Both the position numbers and the translations under genes were made by a program. From Ectocarpus siliculosus (lineage: Eukaryota > Sar > Phaeophyceae > Ectocarpales > Ectocarpaceae): a DNA stretch of 30,511 bases. This document shows positions 21,166 through 30,511 of this stretch, piece after piece. The notes under the pieces are model-generated. The model was not told the DNA's origin. It saw only the letters and a list, made by a program, of their open reading frames with translations, and made no database searches. Location: contig FN649741.1 in the NCBI GenBank assembly GCA_000310025.1, positions 7,421,926 through 7,452,436 on the forward strand. The letters run 5' to 3'. How positions within the stretch are numbered: the first letter of the stretch is position 1; each line of letters starts with the position of its first letter.

Positions 21166-22818
21166 ATGTCGGAGACAACGAACACAGGAGTAGGCGACGG
21201 AGGAGCTTACACCTTTAATAGCCACCGCGAGGCTCTGTACAAGATTCTCGAGGCCACTGTGAGAGAGCAGGCCGGTGCAAGCAGCAGCCGGGAAACCAGT
21301 AGCGGTTTGAGGTTCCCGTCTCCGTTTCTTTGGTACGATGAGATCCGGCCGGCGGACATCGATGCCTACCATGCCGCTAACGATCATGACCGCAACATGT
21401 GTATTAGGAGCGGCAAGGTCGACGCCAGGTCATTATGCGACGAAGGTATTGGATCAAGGGAGGAAGGCAGGGGTTTAGATCGGTCACGGGAAGCACTGGA
21501 CGACGCTGCTGTCGCCGTGGAAGGGAGGGCAGCGGTTGGTGAGCATGGTCATGTTCCTCGTACTTGTGTCGCACAGGACTGCATGGCCGGAGCTGCAGCA
21601 GCGCCGGTAGAGAAGGAAGTGTTGGATTTGAAGCAGACAGGACTGTGCTTAGCTGCCTCAAGAAGCTCGAAAGATTGGGGATTGGAGGAGGCAAAATTGG
21701 TCATGAGACCAGACCGCTGTACGGGTGCAGTATCAGGCATGTCCTCATCATGCACAAAGCTGTCGCCGCATCCGCACGGCAGAGCTGGCGTGCAACAACA
21801 AGAGCGGGAAAGGCGTTGTAGGGATGCCGACGGCAATAACTGCTACTCGTCGCAAAACCGCGAGGACATCTGCAGCTCCCCAGCGATGCCGCCATCGATA
21901 TCGACAACGCCACCTGACCCTTCGCAGGCCACGCAGGCTATGTTCCTGCCAGGTTTGCCCTCCCAGGTGCTGGTGACACAGCCCCAGACCGACGCGACGG
22001 GCTGGGAGCATCCTGAAGGCCACGAATCGTCACCCAGAGAGGAGGATTCAGCTTTGTCGGAGCACGCATTCTTCCCCTCTGCGCTAAGCAACCCTTGGCC
22101 GTCTACCGGAGAACAGCCGCCAGGATCGCCGGCTAGCGTCGAGTCAGCTGAAGGAAACACACCGCCCGTTGGTAGAGGCCTTCAAAGCAGCAGCAGCAGC
22201 AGCAAGGGACCGTACGACGAGAGGACCTACGGCGGTGAGTCTGCAGCAGCAGTGGAACGTGGCAGAGCAGCGGCCATTGATGCTGCGCTTGAACGGGAGG
22301 ACGCTCGTTTCCGCCTAAACGAGGACTTCACCCATGCCTTGAGAGAGCAGCTGGAAGGGGGCGGCAGCGTCTGCGCGGGAGATTCAGCGCAGAGTGCTGC
22401 TGCGCCGAATGGAAGCGGCCGTGGTGCTAGCGGTGGTGGTAGTCGAGAACAACCCCAACCGTCGTTCACCTTCGTGGAGACCACGGAGGTGCTCCCAAGC
22501 GGGTGGTCCGGAGGACAAGCCGGTGCCGTTACTTTTCTTGAGGACCAGCTGCTGCTCGCTCGGCGACGACTTCACGACGGGTATGCTGTCCGTGCTCTTG
22601 AGCTCGCTTGCCATACACTGCGCCAGCCGAAGGTTTGCGTCAGGGCGACAAAACCTCCGGGGGAAAGGTTGGGGCATCCTTATGGGGCGGCGGCTCCGCG
22701 GCAAGCCGAGTTCGCCGGAGCCTCCGCGCCAGCAAGCGAGCTCCCTGAAGTCGTGGGCGTTCCTGGATTTGTGTGGGAAATTCTGCGCGACGCAGGGCAG
22801 AATCTGAAGCTGACTTAA
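21166..22818 (+). CDS. Uncharacterised intronless 550 aa protein
   Basis: One uninterrupted frame runs from ATG 21166 to TAA 22816-22818, the longest in the window. Context supports a real gene: it lies 482 bp from a divergent gene, has a TATA-like element about 90 bp upstream, and has protein-like segments at both ends. The N-terminus has YTFNSHREALYKILEATVRE and LRFPSPFLWYDEIRPADIDA, both likely structured. The middle (about 90-390) is low-complexity, rich in Ser, Gly, Glu and Ala with a serine run, so probably disordered. Near the C-terminus FTFVETTEVLPSGWSGG and VTFLEDQLLLARRRLHDGYA look structured again, with a helical repeat-like RALELACHTL. No signal peptide or membrane helix is evident, so cytosol or nucleus is expected. 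I recognise no family. A hidden intron in the disordered middle cannot be excluded. Confidence 0.65.
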   Translation: MSETTNTGVGDGGAYTFNSHREALYKILEATVREQAGASSSRETSSGLRFPSPFLWYDEIRPADIDAYHAANDHDRNMCIRSGKVDARSLCDEGIGSREEGRGLDRSREALDDAAVAVEGRAAVGEHGHVPRTCVAQDCMAGAAAAPVEKEVLDLKQTGLCLAASRSSKDWGLEEAKLVMRPDRCTGAVSGMSSSCTKLSPHPHGRAGVQQQERERRCRDADGNNCYSSQNREDICSSPAMPPSISTTPPDPSQATQAMFLPGLPSQVLVTQPQTDATGWEHPEGHESSPREEDSALSEHAFFPSALSNPWPSTGEQPPGSPASVESAEGNTPPVGRGLQSSSSSSKGPYDERTYGGESAAAVERGRAAAIDAALEREDARFRLNEDFTHALREQLEGGGSVCAGDSAQSAAAPNGSGRGASGGGSREQPQPSFTFVETTEVLPSGWSGGQAGAVTFLEDQLLLARRRLHDGYAVRALELACHTLRQPKVCVRATKPPGERLGHPYGAAAPRQAEFAGASAPASELPEVVGVPGFVWEILRDAGQNLKLT

Positions 22819-23739
22819 ACCGTCGAAGACCTCGCAGAATGGTGTCTGCAAGTGTCTGCAAGGAAGGGTGGGCGGTGTGCATATGTGTTCGGTCCAAGTG
22901 GCTATTTTCGCGTTGACACCCACACTTTTTGTATGTGCTACTGCTACTGCTCTGAGAAGGATCACGGCATTTTCGGCTACTAAGAAGTAGGCGCGAAAAT
23001 CTCCCAAGCTTGGGGAGCCTTGAGAATCAAAGGTGCTTGTCGAAAAGAACCGAACAAAAGGAGGAATCTTCTGGATGAGACGTTGCCGTTGAATTTTTCG
23101 CGCCGATTGACCAGGTACTACGTCGCTGCTGTTGATGCGGGCGAGGGTTTACCCTAAGCCAACACTCTTCGCACGTACAAATAGGAACCAATGCAACCGG
23201 ACTGCCACTGCATGACTATTTGCATGTACCTGGCATGGATCCCCTGGTTGTCCGGCTCACATACCGACAAACCCCGACACACTCAGTTGCGCTGCTAGCA
23301 TCGACGTCACGACAAAACTTCCAAAACACACTCCGCTGTGCTGTTATCATCGACTCCAAGATCAAACTTGCCAAAATTCCATTTTCCGTCTCCAGATGAG
23401 TCTGCTCTGGTCACTCTACCGACGTCTGTCTGCATGTCTGTATACCCCCTGTGCTACAGTGCAAACCGCCTCGCTTTTCTGGGCAGGATTTCTTTCGGCG
23501 GCAATTTAACCTGCACACAAGTGTGCAGTCGAAGCGAAATAGACGATGCTGTGTACTGCCTGCTAGCTGCTAAGAAGGCACACACTTCAATAAACTGAGG
23601 ATGGCACGCACAATTCTAAACACGTACCACCAGAAAAAACACCCCTCAACATATCCCGTTCAAAAGCAGGACACAGAGGAACGGACAAAAGAGATAGCCT
23701 TTGCAACGCCACAGTCGTGGAGCGCGGCCGTCAACTTGT
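22819..23739. other. Convergent 3' interval, no gene seen
   Basis: This 921 bp interval separates the stop codon of the 550 aa gene (plus) from that of the small plastid protein gene (minus), so it should hold both 3' ends. A plus-strand frame of 86 codons at 23338-23598 has no recognisable feature. Confidence 0.5.
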
Positions 23740-26382
23740 TCACTTGAACAGGGCCAAGTGCTGCTTGATGGCATCCGTCAGCTTGGTGAGCATCGCCTGG
23801 CTGCTGACCTCCATCTTGTCATCGTAAACGCGCACAAAAACCTGTGCCTTGAAAGGGTCCGGAAAGATGTTCGGGTTGCACTCCACCTGACAGCGTAGCG
23901 CAGGCATTTTGGCCATGGACGGGAAATCACGGAGGGATTAGTTCTTGACGAATGAGGCATTTACCACAAGGCAAGGGACCACACGAAAAAAACGGGAAAG
24001 ACGCGGGTTGCGCAGAGACAGCAAGTTCGCCATATACAAATGACAGCGGTTCTCACTAACGAAAGGGCTTTGGAAGGGAAAACATAGGTAACACAACCAA
24101 CGGCGGGTTGCACGCACGTGTCCACTCTTAGTCGTGCCAGACACGGGATATAAGCGGAGAGGAATCGAAAGGGCCGACTCGCCCTTACGAATACTCTCAG
24201 CAACTTTTGAAGAAGAAAAAATACGCTGAACCTAAAGGTTTAGTAAGTATTTTGGGAATTTTGGCGTGTATCCCAGCACATGGCAGCAGACGTTGACGCC
24301 CAACGACGTTAGTCCATGTGGTAGCTCGTATGCAAAGAGAACGTGTATAGCATCAGAGGTACCTCAGTGCAGCAGAAGATGGTGCGATGTTGTAAACACG
24401 GAGCATACAGTATGTGGCCAACCCACAGAGACACCGCACCGGATAGTCACATGTAGTCAAAGTAGTAAGCCAACGGTATCCAGGGGACGAGAAGGGCAGC
24501 TAAGACATCAAGACAGGCCATCCGGAGAGACAACACAGTGTAAGGTCGATCATCGATCACCGAACGTCGGGACAAACTACGCGTACGTCGCGCCCCACAT
24601 AGACTGCACATATATATCACTACATGAGCAGTGGTACGGATGATTGACTACGACTGGAGATGCATAGAAATTGCCGACACCAGTGTAGCTCCGGGTACCC
24701 CCAATGGAAACGACCGCTGTTTTGGCGGTACGTGATGCTAACCACGAAGTTCAGGTCATGTATCGTATGCGTTCGTCCTGAGGCTCACAAGTTATACCAG
24801 CATAGAGGCACTTTACTGCGCTGCCGCGTTGGAACCTTACCACGATGTTCAGGCCGTCGATAGTGTCTTTGTACTCCACGCTGTCCTCCTTGTACGGCTT
24901 TCCCCCTTCCGCAGCGTTCGCTTTCAGGCGTTTGAAGGACCTCAAAATGTTGTTCACCTTTTGTACATGTGACGGGCGGGTGCACGGTGGAGACGTTTCG
25001 ATGTACGCGGGATAGTATCAGGGACATCGGGGCACGAAATCCTGAGAGAATCGAGAGTTACAGAAATCCATGTGGCTCGCGCCCCTGCGTTTCATCATTG
25101 CGAACAACATGAGAGTCGCGAGAGGAAACATGAAACAATCTGCCGGCAGCTTCGCCGCGAACAGCTCGAGTTGGACATGCTTGAACATGGGGGGTGTTTG
25201 CTGCAAGCCATGCCAAATACAACGGGTAGGCGAATTCAACCTCATGCCACCGAACATGATCTGATACGCCCGTGGTGCTGTGCATGGAACTCCTACGCAT
25301 ACCCCTCCTCAGCCCCACCTCCGGGGAATAGCAGGCGTTTCGGTGTACAGTCTCCCGGTGAGCGTAAAGTGTCGGTACGATACGCGGGAAGATTTCCTTC
25401 AAAAATAGGATCATGCTGTAGCCTGATAAAGCCTAACGTCTCTCATTTCTCGGAAAGAACAGTATTAAGCGGTTGGTTTGCTCAACCGACGAACACATAC
25501 ACGCCTTTTTAGTAAATTTCCCGCAGAGAGCTACAGATGCACGCAACGCATGTTGAGAATACACTTTCTCTTTTACCGAGCAAGGGTCCCTGAAGTTTGA
25601 GCTTCCTTAGGGTTTGCTCGTGGTAACATTCGTCACGGCTGTACGTGAATCTTCCGTTATTGTCTTTGCAAAAATGGAACTCGCATTCCTTCTTGCTGTC
25701 TGCCTTCCGCTTTTTGGTGGACGTGATGTTACGTCCTCAAAAAAGCAGAGGGAAAACATCGAAAGAAGGAATGCGAGTTCCATTTTTGCGAAGACAATAA
25801 CGGGAGATTGACGCACAGCCGTGATGAATATTACCACGAGCAAACCCTAAGGAAGCTCAAACTTCAGGGACCCTTGCTCGGTAACAGAGAAAGGGTATTC
25901 TCAATGTGCGATGTCTATGCACTTATACACAACAAGTGCTCAAGGTATCGGGTTGGTAGTACAGCAGTAGCCTACAGCAGTAGACAATCTTGCACCAATT
26001 GAGGCAACAAGGGAAGAAGTGTACCAGTATCTGTAGAGCCGGAAAGGACGCATGCCAAACCATACAGACGAATGATGCACATGCTGCTACCCTTTCGATC
26101 TGCACCACCATACACACGTACCACATCAGCCAGTTTCCGGACGTCTTTCTCGTCCATGTGGAACGATACACGAGTGTCGTCCATAAGGGACACCGTGAAC
26201 TTGGGTAAGTCGGTCGCCACCATTCGCAATCGTGCTGCTGCTGGTTGCTGGGAGGACGAGGGGGCCGAGAAAGCTCGCGCCGTCTGCTGCTGTCCGAAAC
26301 CTCTTGGCGAGAGGGGCGCCACGAAACCCGTTACTCCATGCACAGCTGCTAGCGCGCAGCACAGCGCCCCGATTCCTCTCAT
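23740..26382 (-). CDS. Small plastid-targeted protein of unknown family (3 exons, 174 aa)
   Basis: Minus-strand exons 26382-26122, 24957-24841 and 23886-23740; donors GTACGT and GTAAGG are good and all junctions are phase 0. Residues 1-19 form a signal peptide (ALCCALAAVHGVTG), then GFVAP, then a Ser/Gln/Ala/Arg transit segment ending near LRM at about 54, so the mature protein is about 120 residues in the plastid stroma. It reads LPKFTVSLMDDTRVSFHMDE, then a helix (DVRKLADVVNNILRSFKRLK), a linker, DTIDGLNIVVECNPNIFPDP, a strand (AQVFVRVYDD) and a C-terminal amphipathic helix (SSQAMLTKLTDAIKQHLALF). The smooth reading across both junctions supports the model. The order of strands and helices suggests a compact alpha/beta protein, but I recognise no named family. 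The first intron carries a long palindrome. Confidence 0.78.
25553..25904. repeat. Near-perfect palindrome (inverted repeat) of about 350 bp
   Basis: The left arm 25553-25694 and right arm 25763-25904 are 142 bp each and reverse complements apart from about eight mismatches by eye. The 68 bp between them is itself largely self-complementary (GGACGT...ACGTCC, with flanking CTTTTT/AAAAAG), leaving only a few bases as loop. As a result the two strands encode nearly the same peptides. It lies in the 1164 bp first intron of the small plastid protein gene. It may be a foldback transposon, a recent inverted duplication, or a source of hairpin RNA. Confidence 0.92.
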
Positions 26383-27202
26383 GATCGTAAGATATGTGTG
26401 CGGTTCCTCGCCTCTGCTGCTGTGTGTGCCGCAGAAACCGTCCTTTCGTGAGAAAAAGGGAGCAAAAACGCCGGACCTCAAGGTTTGAACATCGTGAACA
26501 CCAGTGGTGTCGGGACGCCGATGACCATGCCAGATAGTGGTGCTTCCTAGATACCAAGGGCGGAGAAGCCTGGAGTACGTATGACGTTCAACATGTCACA
26601 TGAGCGGAGACTGCTGTTGCTGCGCGGTGCTGTTGTTGTTGCACGTGGGGAGCCAGCGCGGACGCGCGATGTTGTTGCACAAAACTAGACCGTACCCGAG
26701 ACCAAGCTGGCTGCAACAGAGTGAACACACGAAGCCCGTTATCCTTGACTCTCCCTTCATGGCTGGCTTACCTTCTGTTATAAGTGTAGTGTGCTTGCGA
26801 CGGTCTTTACAGGGACATGAGTGTGTCACACACATGAGGCACAGCGCACAGCTAGCTGGGGTGGGGGGACGACAACTAGGAATTGGCCCGAGAGGTGTGC
26901 GTTTTTTTAAACCTTTGCTTGTCTGCGGAGCGATGCACAGCCCTCTGGCTGCCGCTGTCCAGTCCAGATCAGTGTTGCTGGCTTTCTGCTTTGGCAGTCG
27001 GTGCCTCCCAAAGCAGACGCATCACTGCTCTCTTCTCCAGCTGTTCATCACCAACCCTGAGCACGGATTCCGATCAGGTACGTGCCAGTTTCATCGTTGC
27101 CCCTGCCTGCTGCACCGGTGGCTGCTGATCCAGAGGGAAGAAGAGGAGGCCGTGGTGCACAACAACAACAGCACAGCAACAGCAGGGGCACCAGCAGCGG
27201 AA
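26383..27202. promoter_or_regulatory. Divergent interval between plastid protein gene and carrier gene
   Basis: This 820 bp region lies between start codons on opposite strands (26382 minus, 27203 plus). A good plus-strand donor (CAG|GTACGT) at 27079 and an AG at 27131 before AGGGAAGAAGAGG could define a short leader intron of the carrier gene. No clear TATA element is seen. Promoter function is inferred from layout. Confidence 0.35.
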
Positions 27203-29233
27203 ATGCCTCTGGAAGTGAGGTGCCCTCCGGATGGCCGAGGGACGCCAATTCCTGAGTCCTCGACGCCGTTTTGGAAGAACCTCGTCGCAGGAGGCGGCGC
27301 CGGGCTGGTGGAGATCGCGTGCATGTATCCTACAGATGTGCGTTGCATTGACCTTGGTTGACGTCATCCAACCAGCACCAGCAGACATGTGTGTTGTAGC
27401 AGATAGCAGCAGGAGGGCCATCGGTCAACCAGTAGCTGTAGGCAATTCATATTTAGGGTTGTCCAGACGGGAATGCCCTGCAATGGCTTTGGCAGTCTCC
27501 TTGGGCGCTTTGGCGTGAAGCGCCTCCGCTTGCGGTTGGCCCTACTTTTGCAGGCAAATCACAAGAGGAGACAGGGGAAGAGCCGCATCGTACATTCATT
27601 ATGTAAATGCTGTGTGCTCCACGTTACGCAGAGAGGGATCCTTACAGTACCATCGGCAGACACGTGATCACGCGTGCATTTAGGGCAGGGTGGGCCTTCC
27701 ATTGGCCCACACGAAATTTCTTGGCCATTGCCGAATAGATCGATTGGACAGAAAAAGAGCCCTCCCGTCTTCGCGTGTCGACATGCATACCGTATATGAC
27801 ACAAGATAACACACCCCCTTGGCCGATTTTCAAAGCTCGATTTCTCAACAGCAGGAAGAGTCACAGCGCCGAAAACGGCGGCGTTGGAACCGTCTCGTCG
27901 AGAGCTGTTCGAAAACGTATTGTTTCATTTATGCATCCTCTTCGTCGTGGAGTAATCGAGCTTTGAAAATCGGTCCAGGGGGTGTGTTATCTTGTGTCAT
28001 ATACGGTATACGAATGAAATCATCATGTAAGTACTGTATGCTGCTCGGGTAGCTTCCGACGCTCAATATTCATTTCTAATCTTCATCTTCGACTCTTTTT
28101 CTATGGATGGAGATGAATTCATTCGTTTCGTTAATAACACCAAAAGAAAATAAGTCTAGTCTCCAGCAGTTTCCCCCCACTCACTGAAAAGACGTGAGCA
28201 CCTGCCTTTCGACTTGGTGATATATCGAACGGATACAAGTCGTCTGTGTTCTTACTTATATGGTACGGTTTCCAAACACCAATCGCCCCAGTACTGGCTT
28301 ACGTTGTAGACCTCTGGCACTATGCACGCAACACCAACCTCTCGTTTCAAGAGCTCGAGCACATGCCGCTCTCGCTAACACACACCATTCACGCGAAACA
28401 ACAGGTGGCGAAGACACGACAACAACTCTCGGGAGGGAAAACGACCTCGATGGTGTCAATCTTCCGAGACATAATCCAGAACGAGGGGCCTGCCAACCTC
28501 TACCGGGGCGTGGCGAGCCCGGTGATGGCAGAGGCGCCCAAGAGGGCAATCAAGTTCAGCCTCAACGCGGTGAGTAAACCCTGCACGCCCCCTGTCGACT
28601 GGTTTAACACAAACTCTTTCGACGACTGAGTTCATGTGTATGCGACCGCTAGAGCCTGGTGGCAATTAGTTGAGGGGAAAAGTTGCACAGACAAATATGG
28701 GCGTGTCCACCTAGCAGTTCTTTGGGCAGACAAACGTGTGCACAACTTGTCCCACAAGGTATCGTCCATTTTCGGAAGCCGTGGTTGGGTGCCAGGCAGT
28801 AAGCATCGCGAACAAAGCAGTTGGCCTCTGCACAGCAGTAGTATTGGAGGTCGCCTTCCAGATGGTGCAAGACCTGAGGATCGACCGCACGCGGCTTTCT
28901 GATCACCCTTTGGTTTCTCTTTCGTGGTTGCTCTCCCTGCAGAAGCTCCGCCACGCCTTGAAAGCTTGTACCGGCGTCTATTATCCGAACAACGGTAACC
29001 ACGAGTAACAAGAAGAACAAGACAACGAAAACGCCAACATGAGACCACCAAACACCGTCATTCCCAAGAGCACACCAACAACAGCCCTCTACCACACTAT
29101 CGCGTTTGTTCGACGGAGGCAGTCGTTCAAGAAGCTTCTCCAGAAAGACGACGGGACTCTGCCGTCCTACCGAGCGGCTGCGGCGGGATCTCTGGCGGGG
29201 ATGACGGAGTGCTCCGTCAACACCCCATTCGAG
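27203..29233 (+). CDS. Mitochondrial carrier family protein, 2-oxodicarboxylate carrier-like (3 exons visible, 3' end missing)
   Basis: Exons 27203-27337, 28405-28569 and 29123-29233 join in phase 0 with donors GTGCGT, GTGAGT and GTCAGC. The protein has the tripartite carrier pattern: FWKNLVAGGGAGLVEIACMY-PTDVAK (helix 1 with PxDxxK), RDIIQNEGPANLYRGV, then helix 2 with SPVMAEAPKRAIKFSLN, then YRAAAAGSLAGMTECSVNTPFE starting repeat two. The stretch MAEAPKRAIKFS is characteristic of the mitochondrial 2-oxodicarboxylate carriers (yeast Odc1/Odc2, human SLC25A21), which exchange 2-oxoadipate and 2-oxoglutarate across the inner membrane for lysine and tryptophan breakdown. Carriers are about 300 aa; 137 are visible here. 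The rest of repeat two and repeat three are not securely found, so the model is partial. The ATG at 27203 is the first near helix 1, but the frame is open further upstream. Acceptors of exons 2 and 3 have weak pyrimidine tracts. Confidence 0.85.
27787..28009 (+). mobile_element. MITE-like inverted-repeat element, copy 2
   Basis: Terminal inverted repeats of about 60 bp with few mismatches: the left begins ATACCGTATATGACACAAGA and continues with ACACCCCCT and TTTTCAAAGCTCGAT; the right ends with its reverse complement, TTGTGTCATATACGGTAT. The element is 223 bp with a short unique core and no coding capacity. The core contains GGCGGCGTTGGAACCGTCTC, matching copy 1 at 10724-10956 in reverse. It lies in intron 1 of the carrier gene. 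The shorter TIR divergence suggests it is younger than copy 1. The transposase superfamily is not determined. Confidence 0.88.
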
Positions 29234-29470
29234 GTCAGCTATGTACTTGTATGTGTTTTTATTATTAGCATCGACCGCGGTAACCGGTTGACCAATGAAA
29301 AGACGCCAGTCGTCGCGGTGCGGTTGAAAACTCAAAACACTGCTAAATGCCATTAACTGGGACCCCGTGAGGGGGCGGCATGGGGGAGGCCAAGCTATTC
29401 TATGTGTGTGTGTTTTCGTCCCATTTATTATGGCGACAGTTCCCCCATTTTTCGTGGTGAGACACGTACT

Positions 29471-29512
29471 ACACTCTTCAGTGTTTGTAGAGTAGTACAC
29501 TTTTCAGTGTAC
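29471..29512. repeat. Two adjacent short palindromes
   Basis: ACACTCTTCAGTGT at 29471-29484 and GTACACTTTTCAGTGTAC at 29495-29512 share the core ACACT-N4-AGTGT, 24 bp apart, in the presumed third carrier intron. They could be small hairpins or a degenerate tandem repeat. Confidence 0.6.
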
Positions 29513-30322
29513 GTTTTCGTACAACTACAACCATCCAGGGTCACAAAAGCACCGGGCTTTTTTCTTCTTTGTATTTTATGAAAAAAATGAACACCTAAAA
29601 AAAACTGGTTCTTGACAGGCGAAAGTGTGAAAACTAGGAGTCGCCTCCTCCGTGGGCACTTTTTGTCTTGTTTGTGAGGAGAAAGTAAGTCAGTCATGTA
29701 GCCCTTGTCTCAAGTACCCGAAAACTCACCTTATAAAATGCAAAGGCCTGGTGGCGAGACCCCAACATCATGGCAGACTGGAGAGGCATTGGCAAGGCAC
29801 TACTGTTGTTGGCCATTTTTTTTACACCCGTCAAAGCGCGGGGCGGAGGGACAGCGAAGACAAAACGACCATGCGGACAGCGTCAGGGGTAGTGGAGGGC
29901 TTGGGCCGAGGAGAAGGAACGAACCATATAACGGTACCGCCACCATAGCTGTTCCTGTGCCAAGACCACCCCCGATCCTGTGTCGGTGCCACCCTTGTTC
30001 CTGTGTCGATCAGTTAGTGAACGACGTTAAAGTTGCGCAAGAGGTCCCTCGACGCTACATCCCCACCGCGCTTTCGTCTTCCTATAATACAAGCACCTCT
30101 TCATCTACAAAATCAGATGCCGAGACTTACCGGTGCCACAAGCACACATCCTCACCACGATACCCCGTGCTCGGCGGATCAGGTGGTGGAGATGCACATG
30201 CACGAACGCCGTCTGAAGCTCACAGCGATCCCTTCCTACTGTTACACCGTTGTTTCGTCAGTATGAGCTGATGAACGAGGTGGTTGGTGTACCGATATTG
30301 AAGCATCTTCTTTGCACAATAT

Positions 30323-30473
30323 CCCCCCCCCCCCCCCCCCGGTTCACCCTTTGAAAACACAACCCGGGCCGCCGAAAACCCGGGAAACCGCACCCCTCCC
30401 GCAAGCCAGGCCCAAGCCCCAACTGCCCACCAGGTAAGAATTTAAATGAAGACATCCCCCCCCACCCCCCCCC
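30323..30473. repeat. Poly-C runs
   Basis: An 18 nt C-run at 30323-30340 and a second run at 30456-30473 broken by one A. Homopolymers of this kind often mark poorly resolved assembly or contig ends, so base accuracy here is doubtful. Confidence 0.9.
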
Positions 30474-30511
30474 AATTTTGGATTTTTTCCATTTTTCGAA
30501 CAGGGGGTGAA

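Larger units (their letters stand above)
29234..30511 (+). other. Unresolved 3' part of the carrier gene
   Basis: The carrier must continue beyond the donor at 29234, but no exon with convincing carrier motifs is seen here. The only candidate begins after an AG at 30182 (VVEMHMHERRLKL, phase 0). It could follow NTPFE but has Glu where the PxExxK signature needs Lys or Arg, and it reaches a stop after 28 codons (near 30267). A consensus-like donor (CCAG|GTAAGA) at about 30433 has no recognisable exon before it. The end of the window is rich in C-runs. Confidence 0.4.

Noticed and set aside
28649-29500. 283-codon minus-strand open frame
   Set aside because: It runs antisense to a confident carrier exon (29123-29233) and its intron, with no domain of its own; an apparent hydrophobic stretch is intron sequence.
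1-30511. CRISPR arrays, rRNA genes, viral or retrotransposon coding genes
   Set aside because: No regularly spaced short repeats, rRNA-like blocks, reverse transcriptase, integrase or capsid motifs were seen.

Overview
The window looks like nuclear DNA of a photosynthetic stramenopile, most likely a brown alga of the Ectocarpus type. The genes are split by GT-AG introns of about 0.4 to 1.7 kb. Three predicted proteins start with a signal peptide followed by an AFAP/AFVAP/GFVAP-type motif, the bipartite targeting signal for plastids of red secondary origin. CAG/GCN repeats are common, and neighbouring genes strictly alternate strand, as reported for Ectocarpus. All gene models were assembled by eye from splice sites and reading phase. 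No homology search was run.

Layout. (1) 1-3597: no gene I can defend, apart from a weak minus-strand coding candidate at 1506-2274. (2) 3598-7160, minus: four-exon gene for a plastid-targeted S1-domain RNA-binding protein (351 aa). (3) 7635-14982, plus: seven-exon gene for a plastid-targeted protein with a fibronectin-III-like fold and a C-terminal membrane helix (268 aa). It shares a 474 bp divergent promoter region with the S1 gene. (4) 14983-18329: no gene recognised. (5) 18330-20683, minus: three-exon gene for a single-pass membrane protein carrying a homeodomain-like helix bundle and a long basic, histone-H1-like tail (453 aa). (6) 21166-22818, plus: intronless 550 aa protein of unknown family, divergent from gene 5. 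(7) 23740-26382, minus: three-exon gene for a small plastid-targeted protein (174 aa) of unknown family. (8) 27203 to beyond the window, plus: mitochondrial carrier related to 2-oxodicarboxylate carriers (SLC25A21/ODC). The first two of its three repeats are visible; the third is not securely found.

Non-coding structure lies mainly in introns. It includes two copies of one MITE-like inverted-repeat family (10724-10956 and 27787-28009), a near-perfect palindrome of about 350 bp (25553-25904), a 93 bp tandem repeat (5115-5303), a roughly 168 bp tandem duplication that copies a 5' splice site (13545-13880), and a dispersed 48 bp direct repeat (8619/8807).

Three of the six genes encode predicted plastid proteins. 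The most unusual gene is the membrane-anchored homeodomain-like protein. Its architecture suggests a transcription factor held at a membrane and released by proteolysis; that is inference from sequence only.
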